Shown one piece after another: positions 20,828-31,192 of a stretch of DNA of 64,000 bases. The notes below the pieces were generated by a model. The model was given only the letters and a program-made list of their open reading frames with translations. It did no database searches and was not told where the DNA came from. Source of the DNA: Sanderia malayensis (Eukaryota; Cnidaria; Scyphozoa; Semaeostomeae; Pelagiidae); contig RQOL01000689.1 of assembly GCA_013076295.1 (NCBI GenBank), positions 87,659 through 151,658 on the forward strand. The letters run 5' to 3'. The stretch's first letter is position 1. Every line of letters starts with the position of its first letter. Made by a program: the position numbers and the translations under genes.

Positions 20828-22574
20828 GTACTAATGTGTTATTTTCAAATATGTACTGTATTAGTAAGAATATAATAATGTATCCTAAGATCGTGCAGAC
20901 AAGGGCAATTACGTATTTTTGCACATTGATTCTCCTAGCTTTCTTTCCTATTTTATTGCAGTATATTTCACTTATTATTACAGAGGAAGATGACATGGAT
21001 GTTGGCAATGCCAGAGAGGAAGGAGAATGAATGCTGGCCGCATTGAACCCTGGACAGCGAGCCATATACACGGGAATCACTGATGAACACGCAATCTGAA
21101 CAGAACTGTCACTTCGTTGATGGACTGGCTGGAACCGGGAAAACTTTCCTTTACAACACATTGGTTCACAATCTGCAAGCCAATGGACATAAAGTTCAGT
21201 GCATGGCGTGGTCAGGAATTGCTGCAACACTGCTCATAAATGGTAGAACTTCACATTCTACCTTTCCAATTCCAATACCACTTCAAGCTGAATCAACGTG
21301 TAATGTCAAGAGACAGAGCAGGAGAGCACAGGTATTGCGCAAAACTACCCTATTCACATGAGATGAAGCTTCTATGATTCCCGCACTTGCATTACAAACA
21401 GTCGACCAACTGCTTCGAGACATTACACATGTCGACAGACCATTTGTTGGCAAGTTCATGCTACTTGGCGGTGACTTCAGACAAGTTCTACCTGTCGTCA
21501 CGAAAGCAGGAAGGGAAAGAATTGTAGCAGAGACTCTAAAATCACACCAGATCATTGATCTATGGACAAAGTTTCAGCAGCATCGTTTACACAGCAACAT
21601 AAGAGCTGATACCGTGGATTCTCAGAATTGCTTCTCAGATTGGCAACAAGCAAGAAGCACACGATGCACTGGACAACGTAATTCTGCCATAACAGATATG
21701 CACTTCGTCTAAAGAAGACATGCTGAACTTCATTTTTCCCAGGCCGAACACACCAGATTCACACCTAATGATAGATCCTGTAACAATGTCTGAACGCTGT
21801 TGTCTTACTCCAAAGAATGACTTCTAATATATATATTCTGCGGAGTCACGTGATGACGCACTTTCCCTGCCAAAAACAATAGATTCGACCCGAAACAATA
21901 GGTCGAACGCCCAAAAACAATGGGCCGAAACGGCGAACCGTGTGATCACAAAGGCTTTTTTGTATGTGGGTATATGCCAATGAAATTCACACTGAATGTT
22001 TAGTTTATTAATTTAACCAGGGTAATGGATTTTGTTTTTCGATTTTCTCCTGAAATTTTGAATTATTCCACTAATTATTCTGCTAATTGTGCTATCACGA
22101 AAAAACTACGGTTTACGCTGGCGAAACTTCCAAATTCGCGTCCCGAATTCCATTTTGGAGCACAGTATTCGCTCTTCACGTGACCCGTTTCGCCTTTTGC
22201 TGTAATTTGATTGGCTCTTTCGCGACTTCACGTGAACAGTCACGCGTTTGTCGTTATCATGCAAATTTGCCCTCGGGTTGAACAGCAGGTACTTTTGGAG
22301 AAGACGCGTGTTTTTGTTTTGAACACAAAGGATAACTGGGCGCCTTTCAAAGTGTTTTACGACCTGAATTGTCTTTGTAAAGACTTGCTAATTGTTTGAG
22401 AGACCTCTGGAAAATTACAGGAAACAATTGAGAACACAGGTGATAGCTTTGTTTTGTTTTTTGAGTGAGATAGTTGTAGTTTAGGTAGTGGGCGACCGCC
22501 ATTGCTTCGGCATGCTTGCGACGCTTAGGCCTAATGTAAACAAGCCCAAAGTTTTAACAAACAAATTATGATAA

Positions 22575-24296
22575 GGGTTATCAGGCGAGCGAAGCGAGCC
22601 AAACTGTTGCAAGAGAAGTAGGCAGAGGTATGAGCGAATGCAGCGCACGAAGTGCGCCCTATCAGACAATGTTTCTTGATAATAGATAGATAGGCGAGCG
22701 CAGCGAGCTAACCCATTGTACGTGGGGTTGAAAGAGGCAGCGCACGAAGTGCACCCTATCAGGCAATGTTTCTTGATAATAGATGGACAGGCGAGCGCAG
22801 CGAGCTAACCCATTGTACGTGGGGTTGAAAGAGGCAGCGCACGAAGTGCGCCCTACCCGTCAATGTTTCTTGATAATAGATGGACAGGCGAGCGCAGCGA
22901 GCTAACCCATTGTAAGTGGGGTTGAAAGGGGCATGAGCGAAGCGAATGCAGCGCACGAAGTGCGCCCTATCAGGCAATGTTTCTTGATAATAGATAGACA
23001 GGCGAGCGCAGCGAGCTAACCCATTGTACGTGGGGTTGAAAGAGGCATGAGCGGAGCGAATGCAGTGCACGAAGTGCGCCCTATCAGTCAATGTTTCTTG
23101 GTAATAGATAGACAGGCGAGCGCAGCGAGCTAACACATTGTACGTGGGGTTGAAAGAGGCATGAGCGAAGCGAATGCAGCGCACGAAGTGCGCCCTATCA
23201 GTCAATGTTTCTTGGTAATAGATAGACAGGCGAGCGCAGCGAGCTAACCCATTGTACGTGGGGTTGAAAGAGGCATGAGCAAAGCGAATGCAGCGCACGA
23301 AGTGCGCCCTATCAGTCAATGTTTCTTGATAATAGATAGACAGGCGAGCGCAGCGAGCTAACCCATTGTACGTGGGGTTGAAAGAGGCATGAGCGAAGCG
23401 AATGCAGCGCACGAAGTGCGCCTTACCAGTCAATGTTTCTTGATAATAGATGGACAGGCGAGAGCAGCGAGCTAACCCATTGTAAGTGGGGTTGAAAGAG
23501 GCATGAGCGAAGCGAATGCAGCGCACGAAGTGGGCCCTACCCGTCAATATTTCTTGATAATAGATAGACAGGCGAGCGCAGCGAGCTAACCCATTGTACG
23601 TGGAGTTGAAAGAGGCATGAGCGAAGCGAATGCAGCGCACGAAGTGCGCCCTATCAGTCAATGTTTCTTGGTAATAGATAGACAGGCGAGCGCAGCGAGC
23701 TAACACATTGTACGTGGGGTTGAAAGAGGCATGAGCGAAGCGAATGCAGCGCACGAAGTGCGCCTTACCAGTCAATGTTTCTTGATAATAGATGGACAGG
23801 CGAGCGCAGCGAGTTAATCCATTGTACGTGGAGTTGAAAGTGCCATGAGCGAAACGAATGCAGAGCATGAAGTGCGCCTATCAGTCAATGTTTCTTGGTA
23901 ATAGATAGACAGGCGAGCGCAGCGTGCTAACACATTGTACGTGGGTTGAAAGAGGCATGAGGGAAGCGAATGCAGCGCACGAAGTGCGCCTTACCAGTCA
24001 ATGTTTCTTGATAATAGATGGACAGGCGAGCGCAGCGAGCTAATCCATTGTACGTGGAGTTGAAAGTGCCATGAGCGAAGCGAACGCAGAGCACGAAGTG
24101 CGCCCTATCAGTCAATGTTTCTTGATAATAGATAGACAGGCGAGCGCAGCGAGCTAACCCATTGTACGTGGGTTGAAAGAGGCATGAGCGAAGCGAATGC
24201 AGCGCACGAAGTCCGCCCTACCAGTCAATGTTTCTTGATAATAGATAGACAGGCGAGCGCAGCGAGCTAACCCATTGTAAGTGGGGTTGAAGGGGG
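22575..24296. repeat. 114-bp satellite array inside Y3, about 15 units
   Basis: The landmark GTTTCTTG (or near variant) recurs at 22671, 22768, 22865, 22979, 23093, 23207, 23321, 23435, 23549, 23663, 23777, 23890, 24003, 24117 and 24230. The first units are 97 bp; the rest are 113-114 bp. Each full unit contains GAGCGAAGCGAATGCAGC followed by the hairpin GCGCAC GAA GTGCGC. The 114-bp period is 38 codons, so a long repetitive frame is open on the minus strand; it is not a protein. Units from 23663 to 24116 alternate between two variants, a dimeric higher-order repeat. Confidence 0.95.
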
Positions 24297-24398
24297 CATG
24301 AGCGTAAGCGAATGCAGCGCACGAAGTGCGCCAACCAGATTAAGCCTTTTTTACTTGACGGGCTGGGGCGAACGAGCGAAGCGAGTGATGACCCCTAG
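24297..24398 (+). mobile_element. Y3 3' terminal module (two hairpins, CTAG)
   Basis: CATGAGC start, perfect hairpin GCGCAC GAA GTGCGC at 24317-24331, spacer ATTAAGCC and T-tract, then GGGCTGGGGCGAACGAGC with GCGAAGC at 24376-24382, ending CCCCTAG. The terminal stem GGGG/CCCC sits against CTAG. Confidence 0.85.
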
Positions 24399-24662
24399 TA
24401 TCATATAATATGGACAGACTTCAAACAGCCAGAAGAACATATTACAGCACAGACAGTGTTGTCACAGACCATCCAGATGAGGAAGAGGCCTACCCCATTG
24501 AATTTCTCAACCAACTCACTCCGAATGGAACGGCGTTGCACAGACTTAAACTCCAGGTGGGAAGAGTACAATCTTTCATCCTATTAACATTAAATTATTA
24601 TGTGCAAAGATAGTGCACCATAAAAAAGACGTCATTAATCACAATAATATTCATTGCATTAG

Positions 24663-25078
24663 GTTGGTGCAACGATCATTCTTCTGCGGAATCTCAATCC
24701 AAAGAAAGGTCTTTGCAACAGAACAAGACTCATAGTTCGGCATCTCCGACGTGAAGTGATCACAGCAGAGATCATTACCAAGGAGCACAGAGGACAATGG
24801 GTCGTGATTCCCAAGATCACAGTCTCCACTCAGGACACGAAAATGCCTTTCAAAATGAAACGCCAAAAGTTTCCAGTGAGACTTGCATACTGCTTGACAA
24901 TCAACAAGGCACAGGGGCAATCCCTGAGGTACGTTGGTTTGTACTTACCTGAGCCTGTGTTCACACATGGTCAGTTATATGTGGCCATGTCAAGAGCAAC
25001 AGCATTTGACGGGCTCAAAGTATTCCTCCCAGAGGAAACACACAGGAAAACAAAGAACATGGTTTTCCAGGAAGTCCA
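24663..25078 (+). pseudogene. Helitron B exon: helicase C-terminal motifs
   Basis: [12 protein letters not shown] and [14 protein letters not shown] are intact, and the frame is open from 24756 to a stop at 25080. I end the exon at CCA|gtaaag, the donor position shared with A, C and D (they have CCT|gtaaag). Confidence 0.82.
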
Positions 25079-25588
25079 GTAAAGGCTTCATCCTAGAGCG
25101 ACCATCTGCACAGTTGCTCTACAGAGGGCTGCCTACCAAAACGCACATACACACATTCAAGGGTACGGGTATTGTGTGTCAACGCAGATGACGTCACACA
25201 TAAGTGCGATGTACAGCCGTTACTTGCACCCTTCTAGAATGCATTCATTCTAGATAACACTGATGTGCGGAGACCAACTGGACATTACACCATCCATACG
25301 TCCAGGGGTGACTGCACCACACCCAGCAGTCGGCACAGTCCTGAATCCTGCGCAGCGCCCGATTATTAAGAGTTATGCGTTGCCATTTTCTCCGATATTG
25401 CCTATGGGAAAGTGGATTTCCTTACTCTCTGAAAACTGCAAATTGTCCCTTAAGGATAATTGTTTTTTGTAAAACATCGCATTATCAATAACATCCCCCC
25501 TCTCCTTTTAATATATGAAAACTTAGTCTTTAAGCTATGCAGGCCCTTTTAGGGTTTACTGTTACATACTTCCAAATTTCAATTGCAG

Positions 25589-25654
25589 TTTCCCCAACAA
25601 GGAAAACTCGAACAAAGGTTACTCCTTGACGCTGGTGTTCGAGCTTTTAACTAA
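25589..25654 (+). CDS. Helitron B last coding exon
   Basis: The exon follows the acceptor aattgcag and encodes QQGKLEQRLLLDAGVRAFN then TAA. It starts with three T where D has four, so one base is missing to keep phase. It shares the interleaved CTCGAAC/GTTCGAG and GGTTAC/GTAACC repeats with copies A and D. Confidence 0.65.
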   Translation, partial: FPQQGKLEQRLLLDAGVRAFN

Positions 25655-27670
25655 TGTAACCGGCAATCTTATTCTTTTCTTGCTATGTACAAACGTAATC
25701 CTCAAAACAGAACGACACCGGTTATTGAAAGAATACATTCACGCCGTGGCACAGATGTATGCTTGCTGAGAGTGAAGTGCTATTGAAGAATCCAATTGAG
25801 GTACTGTCATTTTGGCTAAACACGTCGCTTAACCAATCAATTTTGCAACCTGAACTACGGATTGTATGGATCAATTTTTATGGATATTGACAATTCACCA
25901 ATTTGAATAGTAGACTTGATCATGACTCAACCTTTCGCATTCGTACTTCGCATACAATACAAATATCTATCCACCTCTTTCAAAACATGTTTTGTACTGT
26001 ATCGTATGTCTTTCAGATCTTCCGCATTAATAATAAGGTTTTTAAATTAGCGATTTACGTTTTCAATAGTAGATAACCAGCAGATGGATATTTTATCTAT
26101 CGTTACAGTTTCAATGTTCATATATTTGTGTATTTGTCACATGTAAATCTCCATTCAATAACATCATAACAAAATTTATTGACTTCGTTTTTAATTAGAT
26201 GCATTTCTGCTAATATCATTGAAATGAGGCGAGACTTCTGTCTCCCATTTCAAACGCCTTTGTGCTCTCTATGTATGATTTTCATGTATGTTATGTCTCA
26301 TCATCGCACTATTGTTGCCTGTTGGGTCTAAGTTTTTGTCTGCCAACAAATGGCATCGAGTTGGATTTTGTTGCTGAACTCAATGAAATTATACCTCATA
26401 AAGCCTTCCTGGCTGAAAGGAAACAATTACCTTGCTGTTCACCAAAGGTAAATAAGGTTCATTTTCATTTTGGACAATCAAACAATGGACATTTAGATAT
26501 ACTAAGCGAATTTGATACTGAAATGAGAGAAGATAAAGCTCATATACCCTTATTGACTTAAAGGAGACAACTAAGCTGCTATGAATCAGAGGTCAACAAT
26601 GTATATTTTCATTTTCATCCCTTTGAATTTGATATGTTGAGTGGAAATTGCTTAGCTTAGGCCATTTCTACTTTACTCGAGGTTTACATATAGTTTGTTA
26701 GGCCAGAATTCTGGAACTTCTCCAATGTTTTTTTCAGTACTTCGTTTTCAGAAGAAATGTGCATTGCTCTACCAACATCTTCCTGGGGCTTTTATTTCCG
26801 TGAATATAGTTCTTAACCAATTTATTGACTTTGTGGCTGCCTTCTTTGTTTTACAAGCAAAGCCCATTGATATACCAACATGAACCTGCTTTCAACTTTG
26901 TGTTTATCCAAGATGTATAATTGTTGTGATGTACATGAAGGAAACCAGTGAAAGTCAAGTTCAAGCCCTGGGAAAAATCCACACTTTATTTACTTACCAC
27001 CTTCCTCATTGCACATTCATTGCATATCTCTTTTGTCTACCCCACTCATTAATGCTTTTTTCCTATTTTTTGTACAGATTCATTTAGTCAAAGCCAATGC
27101 AAAGTTCAATCTATGGTTCAAAATGTTCTCTTCAAATTATTTCCCAAGTCAGGTATAATATTCAAGGTATGATGCTCTCTGTTCCATATGAATAGATAAA
27201 TCAATTAATGCACCTTGCTTGAAAAGCAGACTGAATAAATAAAGGCTGAATAATATTTCTACATTGACTACCACTAAATGTTTTCTTAACAAATCACTTA
27301 CAGTATTCTAAACCTGTAGGTACTTAATTCTTCCACATTGTCACTAAATGATGTTCCTTATCAGGCAGATGTGTTGTCGGAAACTCAGTGTGCCAGTCAC
27401 AGACGGCAATGATTTCACAATCATTACACCACAAGATTTTCAAATTTAGTGGGAAGCATACATTGTATCAATGACTGATAGAATCCTCCAATACACTGGA
27501 CAAAACAAGCTAAGATGGCTCTTACCACACAAGCAAACATTATTAATGCATTTTAGTAATCTATATGTGCATAAATATGTCTTTTTATCTTACTTGAACA
27601 TTGAAAGTCTTGCATGATAAATTGTAATAGTTTCCCGTTGTAGATATCTTTTTAACCAGAACCTCATAGT
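25655..27670 (+). other. Helitron B 3' module with small conserved frames
   Basis: The module aligns along its length with 46755-48709 of copy D (opposite strand). Similarity stops at 27670, where a direct-repeat element begins. Two frames stay open in both copies: 26262-26561, and one ending at 26881-26883 with the stop in the same place (NQFIDFVAAFFVLQAKPIDI). No CTAG end is present, so the 3' terminus is missing or cut away. Confidence 0.5.
26262..26561 (+). CDS. Hypothetical 99-residue frame conserved in Helitrons B and D
   Basis: It encodes a peptide with SFCLPTNGIELDFVAELNE, then LPCCSPKV and a C-terminal EFDTEMREDKA. The D copy (47803-48108) keeps almost all residues. Relic F has ELDGEIRESKA in the matching place, so E-[FL]-D-x-E-[MI]-R-E is the best-kept motif. 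I recognise no domain. It may be one exon of an accessory gene of this Helitron lineage, or captured host sequence. The start codon is uncertain. Confidence 0.4.
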   Translation: MLSMYDFHVCYVSSSHYCCLLGLSFCLPTNGIELDFVAELNEIIPHKAFLAERKQLPCCSPKVNKVHFHFGQSNNGHLDILSEFDTEMREDKAHIPLLT

Positions 27671-28048
27671 AACCTATTCTCACTTAATCCCATTGTTCTA
27701 CTCTCAAACTGGTTAAGATATGGAGAGTGCGAGGAGGCTCGCTGTTTGAGAGAAGAAGAATTGGCTACAGTGCCGTCGCTGCGGGAGGTGGGTGGGTCAA
27801 TTTCGGTATATTCACGCTTAAAGCTAGTGAAGACTGAAGAGGGGGTAAAAACTATCTGTCCGACTGTTATATGGCCACGCGTGGGTATGTCGGGTCCAGG
27901 GCTATTGCGTGCAGTGCCCACAGGGGCACAGGAGTAGTGAAATAGTTTTAGTTCTCGTTTGAACGAATGTACCTTTAGTGAGAATAGTAACCTATTCTCA
28001 CTTAATCCCATTGTTCTACTCTCAAACTGGTTAAGATATGGAGAGTGC
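27666..28048. repeat. 65-bp direct repeats bracketing about 250 bp
   Basis: The sequence beginning ATAGTAACCTATTCTCAC occurs at 27666-27730 and again at 27984-28048, with no difference that I see. The second copy starts inside a palindrome, AGTGAGAATAG TAAC CTATTCTCACT (27977-28002). This could be a small terminal-repeat element or a local duplication. No gene is present. Confidence 0.8.
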
Positions 28049-28820
28049 TACGTCGGCTATAGTCTGAAAGCCGATAACCCAAATGTACTTGTGGAAAATA
28101 CTTAGGAAGAATACATCCAATTTTCTGCATAGTGCCTGTACTATCCAATACTCAGAAAAAACCAAAGAATTGAAAGGTAGCGGAATGAGATTAAGAAGGG
28201 AGTAGGGGTGTGAAACCCGCCAATGAGTTCAAGGTTCTGAACTCGGAGCCAATCGAGGAGGCACTCGAAGAGGTTTCCACAGCAAGCAGAGAGCCCGGGT
28301 GATGATGGTCAGACCTCACCTTGCCTGATGTGGTTGAAGCTAACTAACTGGCTCTGAGTGGCCGGATCTGCAGGCCTTCCATTAAGATTGCATCATTACT
28401 TTTCTCCTTTCTTGGCCGGTTTTTATTTTGAACGCACAAATAGTTGAGTGGAGAATGGCAGGGCCAGAGACTACGTAAATAGGAAAGGAGAATGATAGTA
28501 AAAACAGCTAAACTGCCAAAAGAAGGCCCCCAGATCCAGCCACTCAGAACAGACCAGCGTGAAGCCGCGTATTAAGACCCTTAGTTGGGTCCCCAAGTGG
28601 CTGGTAGAGGGTTGAAATGAAAGACTATGCAAGAATTGATAAAAATCAATGAGGTAAAATATTCGGCAAGCAACCAAATAGAAAGAAGAGACACGAGGGA
28701 AGATAAAGCAAATAAAGTAACTAAACCGGAATCGGTGAGATGCGAAAATTCTTCAAATAATGCGAATAAACCATTATGAAAACGAAGTGAGTTCGCGTCA
28801 ACAAGTTAGATTAGATGGTA
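28049..28820. other. Unassigned interval with imperfect inverted repeat
   Basis: Arms at 28348-28379 and 28522-28552 (CTGAGTGGCCGGATCTG against CAGATCCAGCCACTCAG) pair with a few mismatches around a loop of about 140 bp. Pairing continues weakly inside the loop. The composition is richer in G and A than the surroundings, possibly an old retroelement fragment. No frame is convincing. Confidence 0.45.
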
Positions 28821-29011
28821 GGTCTCTCTGAGATTGTCATCATACTCTGACGCCACATCACCTTCAAGAATACCAAGTCATGTATACTGCAGGTCTCTCT
28901 GTAAGTCGGGTCATCTTATGACATCACAGTACCTTCATGATTATTAAACCATGTATAATGCAGGCCTCTCCGTGAGTCTTATCATCCTTGCCATCACAGC
29001 ACCTTCATGAA
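28821..29011. repeat. 71-bp tandem repeat interrupted by Helitron C
   Basis: Units start GGTCTCTCTG at 28821, at 28892 and (GGCCTCTCCG) at 28963. The third stops at CTTCATGAA, where the Helitron 3' end CTAG begins (minus strand). Confidence 0.9.
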
Positions 29012-29112
29012 CTAGGGGTCATCACTCGCTTCGCTCGTTCGCCCCAGCCCGTCAAGTAAAAGAGCTTAATGTGGTTGGCGCGCTTCGCCCGCTGCATTCG
29101 CTCGCGCTCATG
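29012..29112 (-). mobile_element. Helitron C 3' terminus (type I hairpin, CTAG)
   Basis: On the minus strand it runs CATGAGCGCGAGCGAATG, a GC hairpin with GAA loop (one mismatch), ATTAAGCTC, CTTGACGGGCTGGGGC, GCGAAGC (complement at 29028-29034) and CCCCTAG followed by T. It lies downstream of, and in the same direction as, the copy C gene. It is nearly identical to the Y3 end. Confidence 0.82.
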
Positions 29113-31122
29113 CGCCGTCCAATTGTTGTTGAGATTAGTTAACTGGTTTGTACGCATGCGCGTGTTCTATTCGCTTTTGCTTCCAGTAGTACAGCACACT
29201 TTTGGGGGTGTATGAATAGAGATTGACAGATTAGCCTCGTTTTGAGAAATGTAGCCTCGTATTGGTGGACAGGCAAAAATGGATCATATAGTGGCAGTAG
29301 ACCTCTGAAAACACAATACTTTTGGTGAAAGGTTAGTAAAAAGCTAATTAATGTAAATCATAAGTTAACATAAGAATTTCATTTGAATCACAATGACGTA
29401 GGTAATACATGTCATTTAGCAGTTTACCATTTCAGTCAATTATTATGAGGCAATAGCCTGTCACAAAAGGCTAGTGGAATTAAAATGTGATTGAAACTTA
29501 CCTAGACAGAATTCTCTTTCCATGACTTTGTTAAGGATTCTTTTCATATATGTTGTAGTAAATGTTTGTTTGAGCCATTTGACAATTGCATGGTGTGAAC
29601 AGCAAACATTAGTGACATTGACAGTTTTGGTTCAGCACTTCAGCATTTGTTTCACTAAGTATCATATGGGAAAAAAGAAATAATTAATAACAAAATTAAA
29701 TGAACATATAAAGGTGCCAAATAATAAAGAACAATAAAACAATATGATAGTTGTGAAGCTGCATTCATTGATTCCCTTTTTGGATTATTTGAAAAACATG
29801 TTTGAAATGCAAAATCTGTGAAAATTACTTTATGTTTTCCTACATAACTTGATATACTAATAGAAAGAGGTAGATAGAGGTTGTTTATCAATTAGTGAAA
29901 ACAAACTTTCATGTTGTTGTAATAAATTTTCATTGGCTTTATGCACTTGTGCATTAAGAGGTTGGTAAATGTCAATTGTTAAGTGTTCATGTAATGCATG
30001 AATTATTAATTAGATCACCTGATAGTGTGTGTATGTAACATCCAGGTTAGTTTTCCTAGAGCTTAAAAATTATTACTGTGAACATCATTACAGTAGTTTC
30101 CTTGACATACAACAATGAAACTAGACAGGAAAAGCCTTTGAAGATGATTTTTAGGTCATTCATCATTATGTTGGGGAAAAACTTTAGTTTCAAGAAAATG
30201 TTGATGTATGTAACACATAGAGGCAATGAACACAAAGGAATCCACAAAGTGGCAAATACTGGAAGAATTATTTTGAGTCCAAGCTGGCACTCGGAGGCAC
30301 ATATAGTCAGGGCACCAGAAATTAATTTTTGAATCAGCGAAACTGTAAAGTTGTAAAACAATTGTTGAGGTTTGCATGGCCTAACCGAAGAAACTGTCGT
30401 GTCGTGTTCGTGTGTCGGGGCAATCAGTGAAGTTTGGATGGTCTAACAAAAATTAGGTTGGTAATTAAATTGCAGATGGTTAAATATAACATCTAAATGT
30501 ATTCACCTAGACACATTGAAAATGCTCTCTGTAAATCTGGAGATAGTTTTGAAACTTAAAGTTGTCCTCTTGATAATTTTTTGTGATGCCAAAGTTAAGC
30601 TGTTTCATGAATCAAATTCATATTTCATAAGGCATTTGAAAAGTTAGTGGCAATGGTTAGCGGTGCCATTGATGGAATTGAGGCCAAAGTCTTTTTCAAT
30701 GTGATACAATGGCCTCGTTTCAATGTGGGATAAACTTCTATTATTGGTTAAGATAAACTATAGAAATGCATCTCATTAAAAATTAACATTGATGAAGGTT
30801 ATTAGATACTAATAGAGAGTAGATTAATGCTGCAATCTTTTTATATATGTAAAAAAATTACATTAGTAAAAAAATAGTAATCAGTCATTATTATTCTTGA
30901 CAGTTATCAATGGATGGTGAAGATGGATGAGAGATAATTGGTCCCGTCTCTAGATTGTATGAATGTCTTCATTCATCATGTGGAGTGTCCGGCGATGTTG
31001 ACAGCATTGTTCAATATCAAATTCACACTCGCAAATCAACGACACGGATGTCTGTTCTCTCGATGCTTCGTGCGTTTTCACCATTAAGTTTGGTCATAGT
31101 AAAAAAGAAGATGCCGGTTACA
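29113..31122 (-). other. Helitron C 3' module
   Basis: The module matches 4826-6462 of copy A in reverse complement, in separated blocks. A minus-strand frame at 30156-30377 contains HFVDSFVFIASM, which lines up with the DFVAAFFVL of copy B, suggesting a shared decayed gene. No intact frame is present. It connects the stop codon of the transposase to the 3' hairpins. Confidence 0.5.
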
Positions 31123-31192
31123 TTAGTTTAAAGCTCCAACACCAACTTCAAGGGGTAACCTTTGTTCGAGGTTTCCTTGGTGTTCATGAAAA
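31123..31192 (-). CDS. Helitron C last coding exon
   Basis: The exon follows aattgcag on the minus strand and reads FHEHQGNLEQRLPLEVGVGA-LN then TAA, in phase with the donor at 31691. The GTTCGAG arm of the inverted repeat has one change (GTTGGAG). Confidence 0.65.

Larger units (their letters stand above)
21823..24398 (+). mobile_element. Non-autonomous Helitron Y3, complete, inserted between T and T
   Basis: The element starts TCTAATATATATATTCTG at 21823. It has CACGTG at +25 to +30 (21847-21852), ACAAT iterons at 21876, 21895 and 21917, and CACAAAGGCTTTTTT near 21946. A non-coding body runs to about 22575. An array of 114-bp units (22575-24296) and a type I 3' module ending CTAG at 24395-24398 complete it. 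The length is 2576 bp. The uninterrupted site exists in copy D (junction 49984/49985, ATGACT|TATCA), so both ends are defined. The host base is T on both sides, unlike the A/T of classical Helitrons. It has no gene. Confidence 0.9.
20984..24556 (+). pseudogene. Helitron B helicase exon split by Y3
   Basis: The parts are 20984-21822 and 24399-24556. Walker A reads GLAGTGKTFLYN and GGDFRQVLPVV is present. The Walker B Trp codon has become TGA at 21359-21361, another TGA lies at 21028-21030, and bases are lost near 21085. The right part resumes in the ERLQTA-like segment (TGGACAGACTTCAAACAG) and ends CTCCAG|gtggga. A small deletion lies just right of the Y3 insertion when compared with D. Confidence 0.88.
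13825..25654 (+). pseudogene. Helitron B Rep-helicase gene, broken by two nested transposons
   Basis: This is a Helitron gene of the same subfamily as minus-strand copy D. Exons, from alignment with D and GT/AG sites, are 13825-13947, 14118-14640, 14910-19444 (with hAT inside), 19572-20827, 20984-24556 (with Y3 inside), 24663-25078 and 25589-25654. The first coding exons present in D are missing; similarity starts near 13768. Stops or frameshifts occur in nearly every exon, for example at 14535, 15356, 15476, about 15800, 21028 and 21359. An acceptor AG has become AC at 14908-14909. This copy is certainly dead and served as a landing pad for later insertions. Confidence 0.9.

Noticed and set aside
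22759..23868. Minus-strand open frame of 369 residues with 38-residue repeats
   Set aside because: The 114-bp satellite period is a multiple of three, so any stop-free frame stays open. Codons track the DNA repeat and the unit lies inside a non-coding Helitron.
27746..28011. Overlapping small frames between the 65-bp direct repeats
   Set aside because: The longer one includes the repeat itself at both ends and has no recognisable residues.
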